NCBI GenBank assembly: GCA_023260975.1 | Contig: JALQTK010000001.1 | Coordinates: 133,265-197,264, forward strand | From: Pseudidiomarina sp. | GTDB lineage: Bacteria; Pseudomonadota; Gammaproteobacteria; Enterobacterales; Alteromonadaceae | DNA length: 64,000 nt | Reading direction: 5' to 3' | In this document: piece after piece, positions 36,648-45,297 of the stretch | How positions within the stretch are numbered: position 1 is the stretch's first letter | How the letters are laid out: every line of letters starts with the position of its first letter | The notes under the pieces: generated by a model | Told to the model about the DNA's origin: nothing | The model's input: the letters and a program-made list of their open reading frames with translations, nothing else | Databases searched by the model: none | Translations under genes and position numbers: made by a program

Positions 36648-39347
36648 TTAGTCCTTCTGGTTATCTTCAGTGGTATCAGCGTCGTCGCTATCATCGACGT
36701 CGTCAGCTTCATCATCGAAGTCATCCTGATCGGCGTCATCATTAGCGAACTCATCGTCGCCTTCAGCAGGCTCATTCAACAAGGCATCGGTTTCATCGAG
36801 TTCTTCGCTCTCATCAATACGCTGTAAACCAACCACAAACTCGTCTTCTCCGGTACGAATTAACCGCACACCTTGGGTGTTGCGACCGACCACAGAAACC
36901 TCACTTACCCGAGTTCTCACCAGCGTACCTTTGTCACTGATCAGCATGATTTGATTATCACTAACGCACTCCATGGCGCCGATAACCGAGCCATTACGCT
37001 CACTCACTTTAATCGATAACACGCCTTTGGTTGCGCGGCTCTTAGCAGGGTAGTCAGCCAATGGTGTACGTTTACCGTAACCATTTTCAGTCACCGTAAG
37101 AATACATGGCTGCTCGCCTTCGTCAGTATCTCGACTTGGTACAATCAGTGACACCACTTTTTGCCCTTCAGCTAAGCGAATTCCGCGCACACCGGTAGCA
37201 GTACGGCCCATCGAGCGCACTTGCTGCTGGCTAAAGCGCACGACTTTACCAGCATCCGAAAATAGCATCAGTTCGTCGCCTGCCGACGTGATCGCCACAC
37301 CGATCAACTCATCACCCTCATTAAGATTCAAGGCGATAATACCGCTTGAACGTTGACGTGAGTATTCTACCATTGGCGTTTTCTTAATGGTGCCGTTGCG
37401 GGTCGCCATCACCACAAACTTATCATCTGGATAGTCGCGAGTTGGCAAAATTGCTGTGATCCGCTCATCTGCCTCTAATGGCAATAAGTTGACAATCGGG
37501 CGGCCGCGCGCAGTCCGACTTGCTAACGGCAACTGGTAAACTTTCATCCAGTAAATACGACCACGCGTGGAGAAGCACAGAATTGTATCGTGGGTGTTTG
37601 CGACCCATAACCGTTCAACAAAATCTTCTTCCTTCATGCGGGTGGCAGCTTTACCCTTGCCACCGCGGCGTTGTGCTTCGTACTCAGTCAACGGTTGGTA
37701 CTTCACATACCCAGCGTTCGACAAGGTAACTACCACGTCTTCTTCATTAATCAAATCTTCCATGCTGATATCATGCGCAGCCGCAGTAATTTCAGTACGA
37801 CGGGTGTCACCATAATCGGCACGAATTTTTTCAAGCTCTTCGCGAATCACTTCCATCAAGCGTGTTGAGCTATTCAAAATATGCAGTAAGGCTTCAATTT
37901 GTATCAAGATCTCTTTGTATTCATCGAGGATCTTTTCATGTTCAAGGCCGGTCAATTTCTGTAAGCGAAGATCAAGAATGGCTTGCGCCTGTTCGTCGGT
38001 TAAGAAGTATAGACCGTCGCGAATTCCATATTGCTCAGCTAAGTGATCAGGGCGCGCCGCATCAACTCCAGCGCGCTCCAACATGGCAGCCACGTCACCT
38101 AATTGCCATGCCCGCGCCACCAAAGCTAACTTCGCGTCAGCAGCTGTTTTAGAAGCCCGAATCAACTCAATAATTTCATCAATATTAGCCAGCGCTATCG
38201 CTAACCCTTCTAAGATGTGCGCGCGCTCACGGGCTTTGCGTAACTCATAAACCGAGCGTCTAGTCACCACTTCGCGACGATGCAAGATAAAACACTTGAG
38301 CATATCCGGCAGATTAAACAAGCGTGGCTGGTTTTTATCCAAGGCAACCATATTGATACCAAACACCACTTGCATCTGGGTATTGGCATAAAGGTGATTC
38401 AAAATGACTTCACTGACTTCGCCACGCTTTATTTCAATAACTATGCGCATACCGTCTTTGTCAGATTCATCACGCAGGCCGGTAATACCTTCAATACGCT
38501 TTTCTTTGACCAGTTCAGCGATTTTTTCAATCAGCTTGGCTTTGTTAACCTGGTATGGAATCTCGTTGACGATAATGGCTTCGCGGCCATTACTGTCGGT
38601 TTCAATGATTGCTTTGGCACGCAAATGAATGCGCCCACGGCCAGTTTTATAGGCTTCGATAATGCCGGCGCGGCCAGAAATACTAGCTGCTGTCGGAAAA
38701 TCCGGACCAGGAATGTATTCCATCAGCTCTTCGATGGTAATGGCCGGATTATCAATCATGGCCAAACAGCCATTAACCACTTCGGTCAAGTTGTGCGGTG
38801 GAATGTTGGTTGCCATACCGACTGCAATGCCGGATGAACCATTTACCAAAAGATTCGGTACACGGGTAGGTAATACATCAGGGATTTGTTCAGTGCCGTC
38901 GTAGTTGGGCACAAAATCGACGGTCTCTTTATCCAGATCAGACAGTAATTCGCTGGCAATTTTAGCCATACGAATTTCGGTGTAACGCATCGCCGCGGCC
39001 GAATCGCCGTCTACCGAACCAAAGTTACCTTGACCATCGACCAACATATAACGTAATGAAAAGGGCTGCGCCATCCGAACTATGGTGTCGTACACCGCAC
39101 TATCACCGTGTGGGTGATATTTACCAATCACGTCACCGACAATACGTGCCGATTTTTTATAAGGCTTGTTGTAGTCATTGCGCAATTCGTTCATGGCAAA
39201 TAATACCCGACGATGCACCGGTTTGAGACCATCTCGAACATCCGGTAAGGCGCGACCAACGATAACGCTCATGGCGTAATCGAGATACGAGCTCTTCAGC
39301 TCATCTTCAATATTGACCGGAACCACTTCTCTGCCAAGATCACTCAT
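36648..39347 (-). CDS. gyrA: DNA gyrase subunit A
   Basis: This 899-residue type II topoisomerase subunit introduces negative supercoils with GyrB. The catalytic tyrosine is Tyr122 (AAMRYTEIR). The quinolone-resistance region reads [10 protein letters not shown] with Ser83 and Asp87 in E. coli numbering, the fluoroquinolone-sensitive state. The C-terminal pinwheel starts at about residue 530, with the GyrA box QRRGGKG near 560. The last 55 residues are extremely acidic (for example [20 protein letters not shown]), longer than the E. coli tail. No truncation. It is divergent from ubiG across 154 bases. Confidence 0.99.
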   Translation of the reverse strand: MSDLGREVVPVNIEDELKSSYLDYAMSVIVGRALPDVRDGLKPVHRRVLFAMNELRNDYNKPYKKSARIVGDVIGKYHPHGDSAVYDTIVRMAQPFSLRYMLVDGQGNFGSVDGDSAAAMRYTEIRMAKIASELLSDLDKETVDFVPNYDGTEQIPDVLPTRVPNLLVNGSSGIAVGMATNIPPHNLTEVVNGCLAMIDNPAITIEELMEYIPGPDFPTAASISGRAGIIEAYKTGRGRIHLRAKAIIETDSNGREAIIVNEIPYQVNKAKLIEKIAELVKEKRIEGITGLRDESDKDGMRIVIEIKRGEVSEVILNHLYANTQMQVVFGINMVALDKNQPRLFNLPDMLKCFILHRREVVTRRSVYELRKARERAHILEGLAIALANIDEIIELIRASKTAADAKLALVARAWQLGDVAAMLERAGVDAARPDHLAEQYGIRDGLYFLTDEQAQAILDLRLQKLTGLEHEKILDEYKEILIQIEALLHILNSSTRLMEVIREELEKIRADYGDTRRTEITAAAHDISMEDLINEEDVVVTLSNAGYVKYQPLTEYEAQRRGGKGKAATRMKEEDFVERLWVANTHDTILCFSTRGRIYWMKVYQLPLASRTARGRPIVNLLPLEADERITAILPTRDYPDDKFVVMATRNGTIKKTPMVEYSRQRSSGIIALNLNEGDELIGVAITSAGDELMLFSDAGKVVRFSQQQVRSMGRTATGVRGIRLAEGQKVVSLIVPSRDTDEGEQPCILTVTENGYGKRTPLADYPAKSRATKGVLSIKVSERNGSVIGAMECVSDNQIMLISDKGTLVRTRVSEVSVVGRNTQGVRLIRTGEDEFVVGLQRIDESEELDETDALLNEPAEGDDEFANDDADQDDFDDEADDVDDSDDADTTEDNQKD

Positions 39348-39501
39348 AGCTATATCCCTAAACGACTAACTTTTTATAATTGTATGGATGCCTGCATTGT
39401 ACCCGTAGCATGGCCGCATCGCATCCTTTTTTCTGGCGCTTTTTTTACATCCAGAGGTTAGGTACACTGTACCGACTTTTCAGCCGAAGCAGAAGTACCT
39501 C
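39348..39501. promoter_or_regulatory. Divergent gyrA / ubiG intergenic region with palindrome
   Basis: The 154 bases hold the promoters of gyrA (minus) and ubiG (plus). On the minus side, TACAAT and TATAAA stretches (about 39372-39386) could be a -10. On the plus side a palindrome GGTAC-ACT-GTACC (39461-39473) contains TACACT, a plausible ubiG -10 that a repressor could cover. I could not match the palindrome to a known regulator, and the -35 boxes are weak. Confidence 0.3.
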
Positions 39502-40212
39502 ATGCAAACCAAGGCCAACAACGTTGACCCCCAAGAAATCGAGAAATTCAGCGCAATTGCATCGCGCTGGTGGGATAGCGAGGGTGAATTTAAACCACTC
39601 CACCTAATTAACCCACTGCGGCTCGACTTCATTCAACAACAGTGCGATGGCGTTTATGGTCTGCGGGCGCTCGATATTGGTTGTGGTGGTGGCATTCTAA
39701 GCGAAGCTTTAGCAAAAGCTGGCGCCGACGTTACCGGTATTGATTTAGCTGATGCGGCGCTACAAGTGGCCCGTCTGCATGCGCTCGAAAGTGGCGTAAA
39801 AGTCGATTATCAACTCATCAGCGCAGAGCAATTCGCCACCCAACACCCCGAGCAGTTTGACCTAGTGACCTGCCTGGAAATGCTCGAGCATGTTCCAGAC
39901 CCAGCGGCAGTGGTGAAAGCTGCGGCGCAGGCACTGAAACCAGGCGGTACCATGATCATCTCAACGCTGAATCGGAACCTTAAATCATGGCTACTCGGTA
40001 TTGTTGCGGCCGAATATATCGTACGCTGGGTACCGAAAGGCACCCATCAGCATGATAAGTTTATCCAACCCTCAGAATTACTGCGTATGACCGATGCAGC
40101 AGGTTTGCAAGCCGTCACAATGACTGGGCTGCATTACCTGCCGTGGCGAGGTTTTTATCTTGATAATCACAATGTCGACGTCAATTATTTGGTTTCTCTG
40201 TGCAAACCATAG
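39502..40212 (+). CDS. ubiG: Ubiquinone biosynthesis O-methyltransferase
   Basis: This 236-residue SAM-dependent enzyme carries out both O-methylations of ubiquinone synthesis. Family motifs: ASRWWDSEGEFKPLHLINPLRL (about residues 20-41), ALDIGCGGGILSEALA (SAM motif I), GIDLAD, LVTCLEMLEHVPDP and STLNRN. It follows the common gyrA-ubiG linkage of gammaproteobacteria. The next gene starts inside it, 13 bases before its stop. Confidence 0.97.
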   Translation: MQTKANNVDPQEIEKFSAIASRWWDSEGEFKPLHLINPLRLDFIQQQCDGVYGLRALDIGCGGGILSEALAKAGADVTGIDLADAALQVARLHALESGVKVDYQLISAEQFATQHPEQFDLVTCLEMLEHVPDPAAVVKAAAQALKPGGTMIISTLNRNLKSWLLGIVAAEYIVRWVPKGTHQHDKFIQPSELLRMTDAAGLQAVTMTGLHYLPWRGFYLDNHNVDVNYLVSLCKP

Positions 40213-40862
40213 CCAGCCCACAGGCAATTTTATTCGACCTTGATGGTACCTTATTAGACACCGCCGATGATCTCGGCGCAGCACTGAATAAAGTGTTGGC
40301 AGCAGAACAACGCCCAGCGGTCGCAGCCGAATACTACCGGCCAATTGCCTCGCATGGCTCAGCAGGTCTACTACGATTCGCCTACGGTGAGCAGTTTGAG
40401 CTTCGTAAAACCGAATTACGCCAGGCTTTTTTGCATCACTATGCTGAGCAGGTGGCACTGCATACAGGTTTTTTTGATGGTGTCGAAATAATGCTTGGAG
40501 AACTTCAGCAACGGGGTATTCGGGCCGGTATTGTTACCAATAAACCACAGGCTTTAACGCACCTGTTACTGCCCTATTTTCCGCTGTTACAGGCGCTACC
40601 AGTGGTTGTTAGTGGTGATACCCTAGCGGTCGCTAAACCGCATCCGCAACCCTTGTTATATGCCGCACAGATGCTGCAGGTTGCTGCCTCACAATGTTGG
40701 TATGTGGGCGATGCTGAGCGTGATATTCAAGCTGGTAACGCCGCTGGAATGCATACCATAATTGCCCGTTATGGCTACATTCATGACAGCGAACAACCCG
40801 ATTCTTGGGGCGCGAAGGCAAGTATCGAACAGCCCGTTGATCTAATAGACTTGCTGCGCTAA
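40200..40862 (+). CDS. mupP: HAD phosphatase, MupP-like (N-acetylmuramate 6-phosphate phosphatase)
   Basis: This 220-residue HAD hydrolase has the nucleophile motif ILFDLDGTLLDTADD (residues 10-24), VTNKP (motif II) and the YVGDAERDIQAGNAAG metal site (motifs III/IV). Its C-terminal RYGYIHDSEQPDSWGA closely resembles MupP of Pseudomonas, and MupP also follows ubiG there. MupP dephosphorylates MurNAc-6-phosphate in cell-wall recycling; phosphoglycolate phosphatase (Gph) is the main alternative. The start is GTG at 40200, overlapping ubiG by 13 bases, so translation is probably coupled. Confidence 0.85.
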   Translation: MQTIASPQAILFDLDGTLLDTADDLGAALNKVLAAEQRPAVAAEYYRPIASHGSAGLLRFAYGEQFELRKTELRQAFLHHYAEQVALHTGFFDGVEIMLGELQQRGIRAGIVTNKPQALTHLLLPYFPLLQALPVVVSGDTLAVAKPHPQPLLYAAQMLQVAASQCWYVGDAERDIQAGNAAGMHTIIARYGYIHDSEQPDSWGAKASIEQPVDLIDLLR

Positions 40863-40885
40863 CGCACAATGCGCTTTAGTCTATA

Positions 40886-40901
40886 ACACTAGATATAGTG
40901 G
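40886..40901. promoter_or_regulatory. NrdR box 1
   Basis: ACACTAGATATAGTGG matches the NrdR consensus acaCwAtATaTwGtgt at nearly every key base. Its centre (40893.5) is 31 bases, three helical turns, from that of box 2. Confidence 0.85.
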
Positions 40902-40916
40902 TTATTATTTTTGTTT

Positions 40917-40932
40917 TTCCCATATATTGTGC
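40917..40932. promoter_or_regulatory. NrdR box 2 (weaker half of pair with box 1)
   Basis: TTCCCATATATTGTGC keeps the ATATATTGTG half and the fixed C of the NrdR consensus, with a degraded left end. The 31-base centre-to-centre spacing to box 1 is the arrangement known for NrdR operators. Confidence 0.7.
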
Positions 40933-41155
40933 AGGCGCGGTATTTAGTGGCTTATATCAGCTGAATCTTAGCAGCGTCTACTACAGACCAAAATTTCATA
41001 AAAAAATAATTTAAACTGCTTGCATTCGCTAACACACTATTACTACAAGACTTTCCGCACGATAAGCCAATGCCAAGTCATTAAAATGTCAGATCTAAGA
41101 AAAGATCCCGCTTGATCAGTGATGCAGAAATGCTACTCTAACACTCACATTCGCA

Positions 41156-41171
41156 TCCCTAGATATAGTAT
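41156..41171. promoter_or_regulatory. NrdR box 3
   Basis: TCCCTAGATATAGTAT shares the CTAGATATAGT core with box 1. Its centre (41163.5) is 42 bases, four helical turns, from that of box 4. Confidence 0.78.
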
Positions 41172-41197
41172 GCATTTGAGCACTACACCGCTCAATG

Positions 41198-41213
41198 GCA
41201 CTATATCTTGTGG
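41198..41213. promoter_or_regulatory. NrdR box 4
   Basis: GCACTATATCTTGTGG closely fits the NrdR consensus. It lies about 43 bases before the nrdA ATG, so NrdR bound here could block the proximal promoter. Confidence 0.82.
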
Positions 41214-41255
41214 CGACGCACAATAATCAAAAATGACAATTTATGGGTGTACCGC

Positions 41256-43595
41256 ATGAATCAACAACTATTTGTAACCAAACGTAGTGGTGAACGTGAG
41301 CCATTGGACCTCGACAAAATCCATCGGGTAATCGACTGGGCCGCAGAAGGGTTAAATAACGTTTCGGTTTCAGAAGTTGAAATAAAATCGCGAATTCAAT
41401 TTTACGATGGCATTAAAACTGAAGATATTCATGAGACCATCATTAAAGCAGCGGCTGACCTAATCTCTGAGGAAGCTCCAGATTATCAATATTTGGCCGC
41501 GCGTCTAGCAGTGTTTCACTTGCGCAAGTTAGCTTTTGGTCAGTTCGAACCGCCACACCTATATGACCAAGTCAAAAAAATGGTCGCCAATGGCCGCTAC
41601 GACAAGCACTTGCTTGACGATTACAGCCAAGCTGAATTCGAAGCAATGAATGAGTTCGTTGACCACAACCGCGATATGAACTTTTCCTACGCAGCGATTA
41701 AGCAACTAGAAGGCAAATATCTGGTTCAGAATCGGGTCAGCGGTGAAATCTATGAGAGCGCTCAATTTCTTTATGTATTAGTGGCAGCGTGCCTATTCGC
41801 AAATTATCCTCGTGATACCCGCATGAGTTATGTAAAGCGCTTTTATGACGCGACGTCTTTATTTAAAATTTCATTGCCAACGCCAATCATGGCTGGGGTT
41901 CGTACCCCTACTCGGCAATTTAGCTCGTGTGTATTAATTGAAGCGGGTGATAGCCTTGATTCCATCAATGCCACTGCCTCTGCCATTGTAAAATATGTGT
42001 CACAACGGGCCGGTATCGGTATCAATGCTGGCCGCATTCGTGCGCTCGGTAGCCCCATTCGTGGCGGTGAAGCGTTCCACACCGGCTGTATCCCGTTTTA
42101 TAAATACTTCCAGACTGCGGTGAAAAGCTGTTCACAGGGTGGCGTGCGCGGTGGCGCTGCTACCCTATTCTACCCGCTGTGGCACCTTGAAGTAGAAAGT
42201 CTATTGGTGTTAAAGAATAACCGTGGGGTAGAAGAAAACCGGGTTCGTCATCTTGATTATGGGGTGCAATTCAACCGTTTAATGTATAACCGTTTAATCA
42301 AAGACGATTATATCACCTTGTTCAGCCCGTCCGATGTGCCTGGGCTTTACGACGCCTTCTTTGCCGATCAAAATGAGTTTGAACGGCTGTACACCCTGTA
42401 TGAAAAGGATGATTCGATTCGCAAGAAGCGTATCAAAGCCATCGAGCTGTTCGGCTTATTCATGCAAGAGCGCGCCTCAACTGGCCGCGTTTATCTGCAA
42501 AACGTTGACCATTGCAATACCCATAGCCCGTTTGATCCGGCCTTAGCGCCAATTCGCCAGAGCAACCTGTGTCTGGAAATTGCTTTACCGACCAAGCCAC
42601 TGGCCCATGTCAACGATCCTGAAGGTGAAATCGCACTGTGCACTCTCTCTGCCTTCAACTTAGGTGCCATTCAGTCATTAGCTGAAATTGAAGAGATGGC
42701 CGACTTAGCTGTACGTGCGCTTGATAGCTTGCTTGATTACCAAGACTATCCGGTACCCGCCGCTTTTAATGCGACCAAGGGCCGTCGCACACTAGGTATT
42801 GGGGTCATTAACTTTGCTTATTATCTAGCAAAAAACGGCGTACGTTATTCAGATGGTTCGGCCAATGGGCTGGTGCACCGCACCTTTGAAGCGATTCAGT
42901 ACTATTTAATGAAAGCTTCAGTCAACTTAGCAAAAGAGTTAGGCGCCTGCCCGAAATTTAATGAAACAACCTACGCTCAAGGCATCATGCCGATTGATAC
43001 CTACAAAAAAGATCTTGATGCAGTATGCCAAGAACCACTGCATCTGGACTGGGATCAACTGCGTAAAGACGTGGTTAAACACGGTATGCGTAACTCAACT
43101 TTATCGGCCTTAATGCCTTCTGAAACGTCATCTCAGATCTCTAATGCCACCAACGGTATTGAACCGCCGCGCGGTCACATTAGTGTGAAGGCATCAAAAG
43201 ATAGCATCACCAAACAAGTAGTACCTGAGTATGAACGCTTGAAAGATGCTTATGAACTGTTATGGACTATTCCGAGTAATAAAGGGTATCTGGAGTTAGT
43301 CGGCATCATGCAAAAATTTGTCGACCAAACGATTTCGGCCAACACCAACTACGATCCAAGTAAATTTGATGGTGGTCGGGTGCCGATGAAGCAATTGCTG
43401 CATGATCTGTTATATGCCTACAAGCTTGGCGTGAAGACTTTGTATTACCACAATACTCGTGACGGTGCATCAGACAGCCAAGTCGATCTGCGCGATAAAA
43501 TTGATGCCAAGCAAGCCGAGCAAGCGAACCCAGCTGCAACCGTAGCTGTGGAAGTTGAAGATGATGATTGTGCCGGTGGCGCCTGCAAAATCTGA
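41256..43595 (+). CDS. nrdA: Class Ia ribonucleoside-diphosphate reductase alpha subunit
   Basis: This 779-residue catalytic subunit makes deoxyribonucleotides aerobically. An N-terminal ATP cone ([20 protein letters not shown]) gives allosteric control. Active-site cysteines are in QFSSCVLIE, the radical-site NLCLEIAL and [11 protein letters not shown]; the C-terminal shuttle pair is CAGGACKI. The frame is open from 41208, but the ATG at 41256 ([10 protein letters not shown]) aligns with E. coli NrdA (MNQNLLVTKR). Controlled by the NrdR boxes upstream. nrdB follows after 17 bases. Confidence 0.98.
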   Translation: MNQQLFVTKRSGEREPLDLDKIHRVIDWAAEGLNNVSVSEVEIKSRIQFYDGIKTEDIHETIIKAAADLISEEAPDYQYLAARLAVFHLRKLAFGQFEPPHLYDQVKKMVANGRYDKHLLDDYSQAEFEAMNEFVDHNRDMNFSYAAIKQLEGKYLVQNRVSGEIYESAQFLYVLVAACLFANYPRDTRMSYVKRFYDATSLFKISLPTPIMAGVRTPTRQFSSCVLIEAGDSLDSINATASAIVKYVSQRAGIGINAGRIRALGSPIRGGEAFHTGCIPFYKYFQTAVKSCSQGGVRGGAATLFYPLWHLEVESLLVLKNNRGVEENRVRHLDYGVQFNRLMYNRLIKDDYITLFSPSDVPGLYDAFFADQNEFERLYTLYEKDDSIRKKRIKAIELFGLFMQERASTGRVYLQNVDHCNTHSPFDPALAPIRQSNLCLEIALPTKPLAHVNDPEGEIALCTLSAFNLGAIQSLAEIEEMADLAVRALDSLLDYQDYPVPAAFNATKGRRTLGIGVINFAYYLAKNGVRYSDGSANGLVHRTFEAIQYYLMKASVNLAKELGACPKFNETTYAQGIMPIDTYKKDLDAVCQEPLHLDWDQLRKDVVKHGMRNSTLSALMPSETSSQISNATNGIEPPRGHISVKASKDSITKQVVPEYERLKDAYELLWTIPSNKGYLELVGIMQKFVDQTISANTNYDPSKFDGGRVPMKQLLHDLLYAYKLGVKTLYYHNTRDGASDSQVDLRDKIDAKQAEQANPAATVAVEVEDDDCAGGACKI

Positions 43596-43612
43596 TAGAG
43601 GAAGTAGCGAAG

Positions 43613-44743
43613 ATGAGTTATTCAACGTTTAATCAGACCGTAAGTAACCCGCTGTTAGAGCCAATGTTTTTTGGCAACTCAGTTAACGTGGCGCGTTATG
43701 ATCAGCAAAAGCATGCGGTTTTTGAAAAATTAATCGAGAAACAACTGAGTTTTTTCTGGCGCCCAGAAGAAATTGATGTAAGCCGTGATCGGGTAGATTT
43801 TCAGTCACTGACAGATAGTGAAAAACATATTTTTATCTCGAATTTGAAATATCAAACCTTGTTGGATTCAGTGCAAGGTCGCAGCCCAAATATCGCCCTG
43901 TTGCCGATCGTGTCAATTCCAGAACTTGAAACCTGGATAGAAACCTGGTCATTTTCAGAAACTATTCACTCGCGTTCGTACACGCACATTTTGCGTAACC
44001 TGTTCACTGATCCGAGTGAGGTATTTGAAGACATCGTTATCAACACCGAAATTCAGAAACGGGCGACCGATATTTCGCGTTACTACGATGATCTGATTTT
44101 CTACACCCAACTGTGGCAAACTCACGGTGAGGGTGATGTTGAGGTGCTTGGTGAAAAACATAGCGTTACTTTACGGGAGCTGAAAAAGAAGTTATTTCTC
44201 TGTATCAACTCGGTAAATGCACTTGAAGCAGTGCGATTCTACGTTAGTTTCGCCTGTACTTTCGCCTTCGCAGAACGCGACTTAATGGAAGGCAACTCGA
44301 AGATTATTCGCCTTATTGCGCGCGATGAGAACCTACATTTGTCGTCAACTCAGCAAATTATCAACCTCTGGCAATACGGTCATGATGACCCAGAAATGCG
44401 TGAAATTGCTGAAGAACTGCGTGAGGATGCGTTAGAAATTTTCATGAGCGCGGTTGAACAAGAAAAAAAATGGGCACACTACCTTTTCCAACATGGCTCA
44501 ATGATTGGATTGAATGAAGAAATTCTGTGCCAATACGTTGAATACATCGCCAACATGCGTATGCAAGCGATCGGCTTTGATGCCCCGTTTAAACAGCGCA
44601 GCAACCCACTACCCTGGATGAACAAGTATTTAGTATCTGACAACGTGCAAGTAGCGCCACAAGAAGCTGAAATATCGTCTTACCTCGTAGGTCAAATAGA
44701 CAACGAAGTAAGTGCGGCTGACCTTGGGGGCTTTGAGCTCTAA
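43613..44743 (+). CDS. nrdB: Class Ia ribonucleotide reductase beta subunit
   Basis: This 376-residue subunit holds the di-iron/tyrosyl radical cofactor. The radical tyrosine is in [10 protein letters not shown]. Iron ligands are in [42 protein letters not shown] and RDENLH. The C-terminus [22 protein letters not shown] is the NrdA-binding tail. The frame extends upstream to 43568, but MSYSTFNQT at 43613, just after GGAAG, is the right start. Co-transcribed with nrdA and the ferredoxin gene. Confidence 0.98.
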   Translation: MSYSTFNQTVSNPLLEPMFFGNSVNVARYDQQKHAVFEKLIEKQLSFFWRPEEIDVSRDRVDFQSLTDSEKHIFISNLKYQTLLDSVQGRSPNIALLPIVSIPELETWIETWSFSETIHSRSYTHILRNLFTDPSEVFEDIVINTEIQKRATDISRYYDDLIFYTQLWQTHGEGDVEVLGEKHSVTLRELKKKLFLCINSVNALEAVRFYVSFACTFAFAERDLMEGNSKIIRLIARDENLHLSSTQQIINLWQYGHDDPEMREIAEELREDALEIFMSAVEQEKKWAHYLFQHGSMIGLNEEILCQYVEYIANMRMQAIGFDAPFKQRSNPLPWMNKYLVSDNVQVAPQEAEISSYLVGQIDNEVSAADLGGFEL

Positions 44744-44750
44744 TTCGTCA

Positions 44751-45014
44751 ATGGCAACTACCTTCAAGGTCATCGTCAACGGTCAGCATCAGCTGGCCGT
44801 TGATCCATCACAAGGAACTTTACTTGAAGCAATTGAGGCGGCTGGAATTGAGAGCCACTTTCATTGCCGTAATGGTTTTTGTGGTGCCTGCCGAACGGTA
44901 TTGCTTGAAGGTCAGGTTAGCTATATTAATGAACCACTGGCGTTCATTCGGCCTGGTGATTGTCTGCCATGCTGCTGTGTACCAGCCTCTGACCTAAACA
45001 TTGAACATCGTTAA
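44751..45014 (+). CDS. yfaE: [2Fe-2S] ferredoxin, YfaE-like cofactor maintenance protein
   Basis: This 87-residue plant-type ferredoxin has cluster cysteines in HCRNGFCGACRT (C-x4-C-x2-C) and the distal LPCCCVP. YfaE in E. coli supplies electrons that rebuild the di-iron/tyrosyl radical of NrdB. The ATG at 44751 (MATTFKVIVNG) gives the family length; an upstream frame start at 44712 would lie inside nrdB. It starts eight bases after the nrdB stop, matching the nrdA-nrdB-yfaE order of E. coli. Confidence 0.95.
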   Translation: MATTFKVIVNGQHQLAVDPSQGTLLEAIEAAGIESHFHCRNGFCGACRTVLLEGQVSYINEPLAFIRPGDCLPCCCVPASDLNIEHR

Positions 45015-45031
45015 TTTAAGGAAGTATGGCC

Positions 45032-45289
45032 ATGAAAACAGTAATTTTTGGTCGTCCAGGCTGCGGTTATTGCACCCGAGCACTGCACATTGCTGACACC
45101 TTGACCCAGCAACGTGACGATTTTACTTTTGAATACATCGACATGTATGCTCAAGGTATTAGTAAAACCGACTTAGAGAAACTCACTGGCAGCCCAGTAT
45201 ATACTGTGCCACAGGTGTTTATTGACGATCAGCACATCGGTGGCTGTACTGAATTTGAGGCTTACGCGCGCCAACATTTAGGGCTGTAA
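45032..45289 (+). CDS. grxA: Glutaredoxin 1
   Basis: This 85-residue dithiol glutaredoxin has active site CGYC in FGRPGCGYCTRA (E. coli Grx1 has CPYC) and the glutathione-binding TVPQVFIDDQHIGG. Grx1 reduces ribonucleotide reductase using glutathione. Its operon position after nrdAB-yfaE suggests just that role. An ATG at 45026 is only one base from the GGAAG site; the ATG at 45032 has seven-base spacing and aligns with E. coli Grx1 (MQTVIFGR). The gene ends eight bases before the convergent hrpA stop. Confidence 0.96.
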   Translation: MKTVIFGRPGCGYCTRALHIADTLTQQRDDFTFEYIDMYAQGISKTDLEKLTGSPVYTVPQVFIDDQHIGGCTEFEAYARQHLGL

Positions 45290-45297
45290 TAGCAGAA

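Larger units (their letters stand above)
40863..41255 (+). promoter_or_regulatory. nrdA upstream region, 393 bases without a gene
   Basis: This AT-rich stretch between mupP and the nrdA ATG holds two pairs of NrdR-box-like palindromes (listed separately) and no coding frame that looks real. A weak promoter candidate is TTGCAT (41020-41025) with TACAAG 18 bases later (41044-41049). The length leaves room for a long nrdA leader or more than one promoter. I see no DnaA box or terminator that I would defend. Confidence 0.8.

Noticed and set aside
38280..38837. A 185-codon plus-strand open frame inside gyrA
   Set aside because: It lies fully antisense to the highly conserved gyrA coding sequence, lacks a ribosome site and has no recognisable domain.
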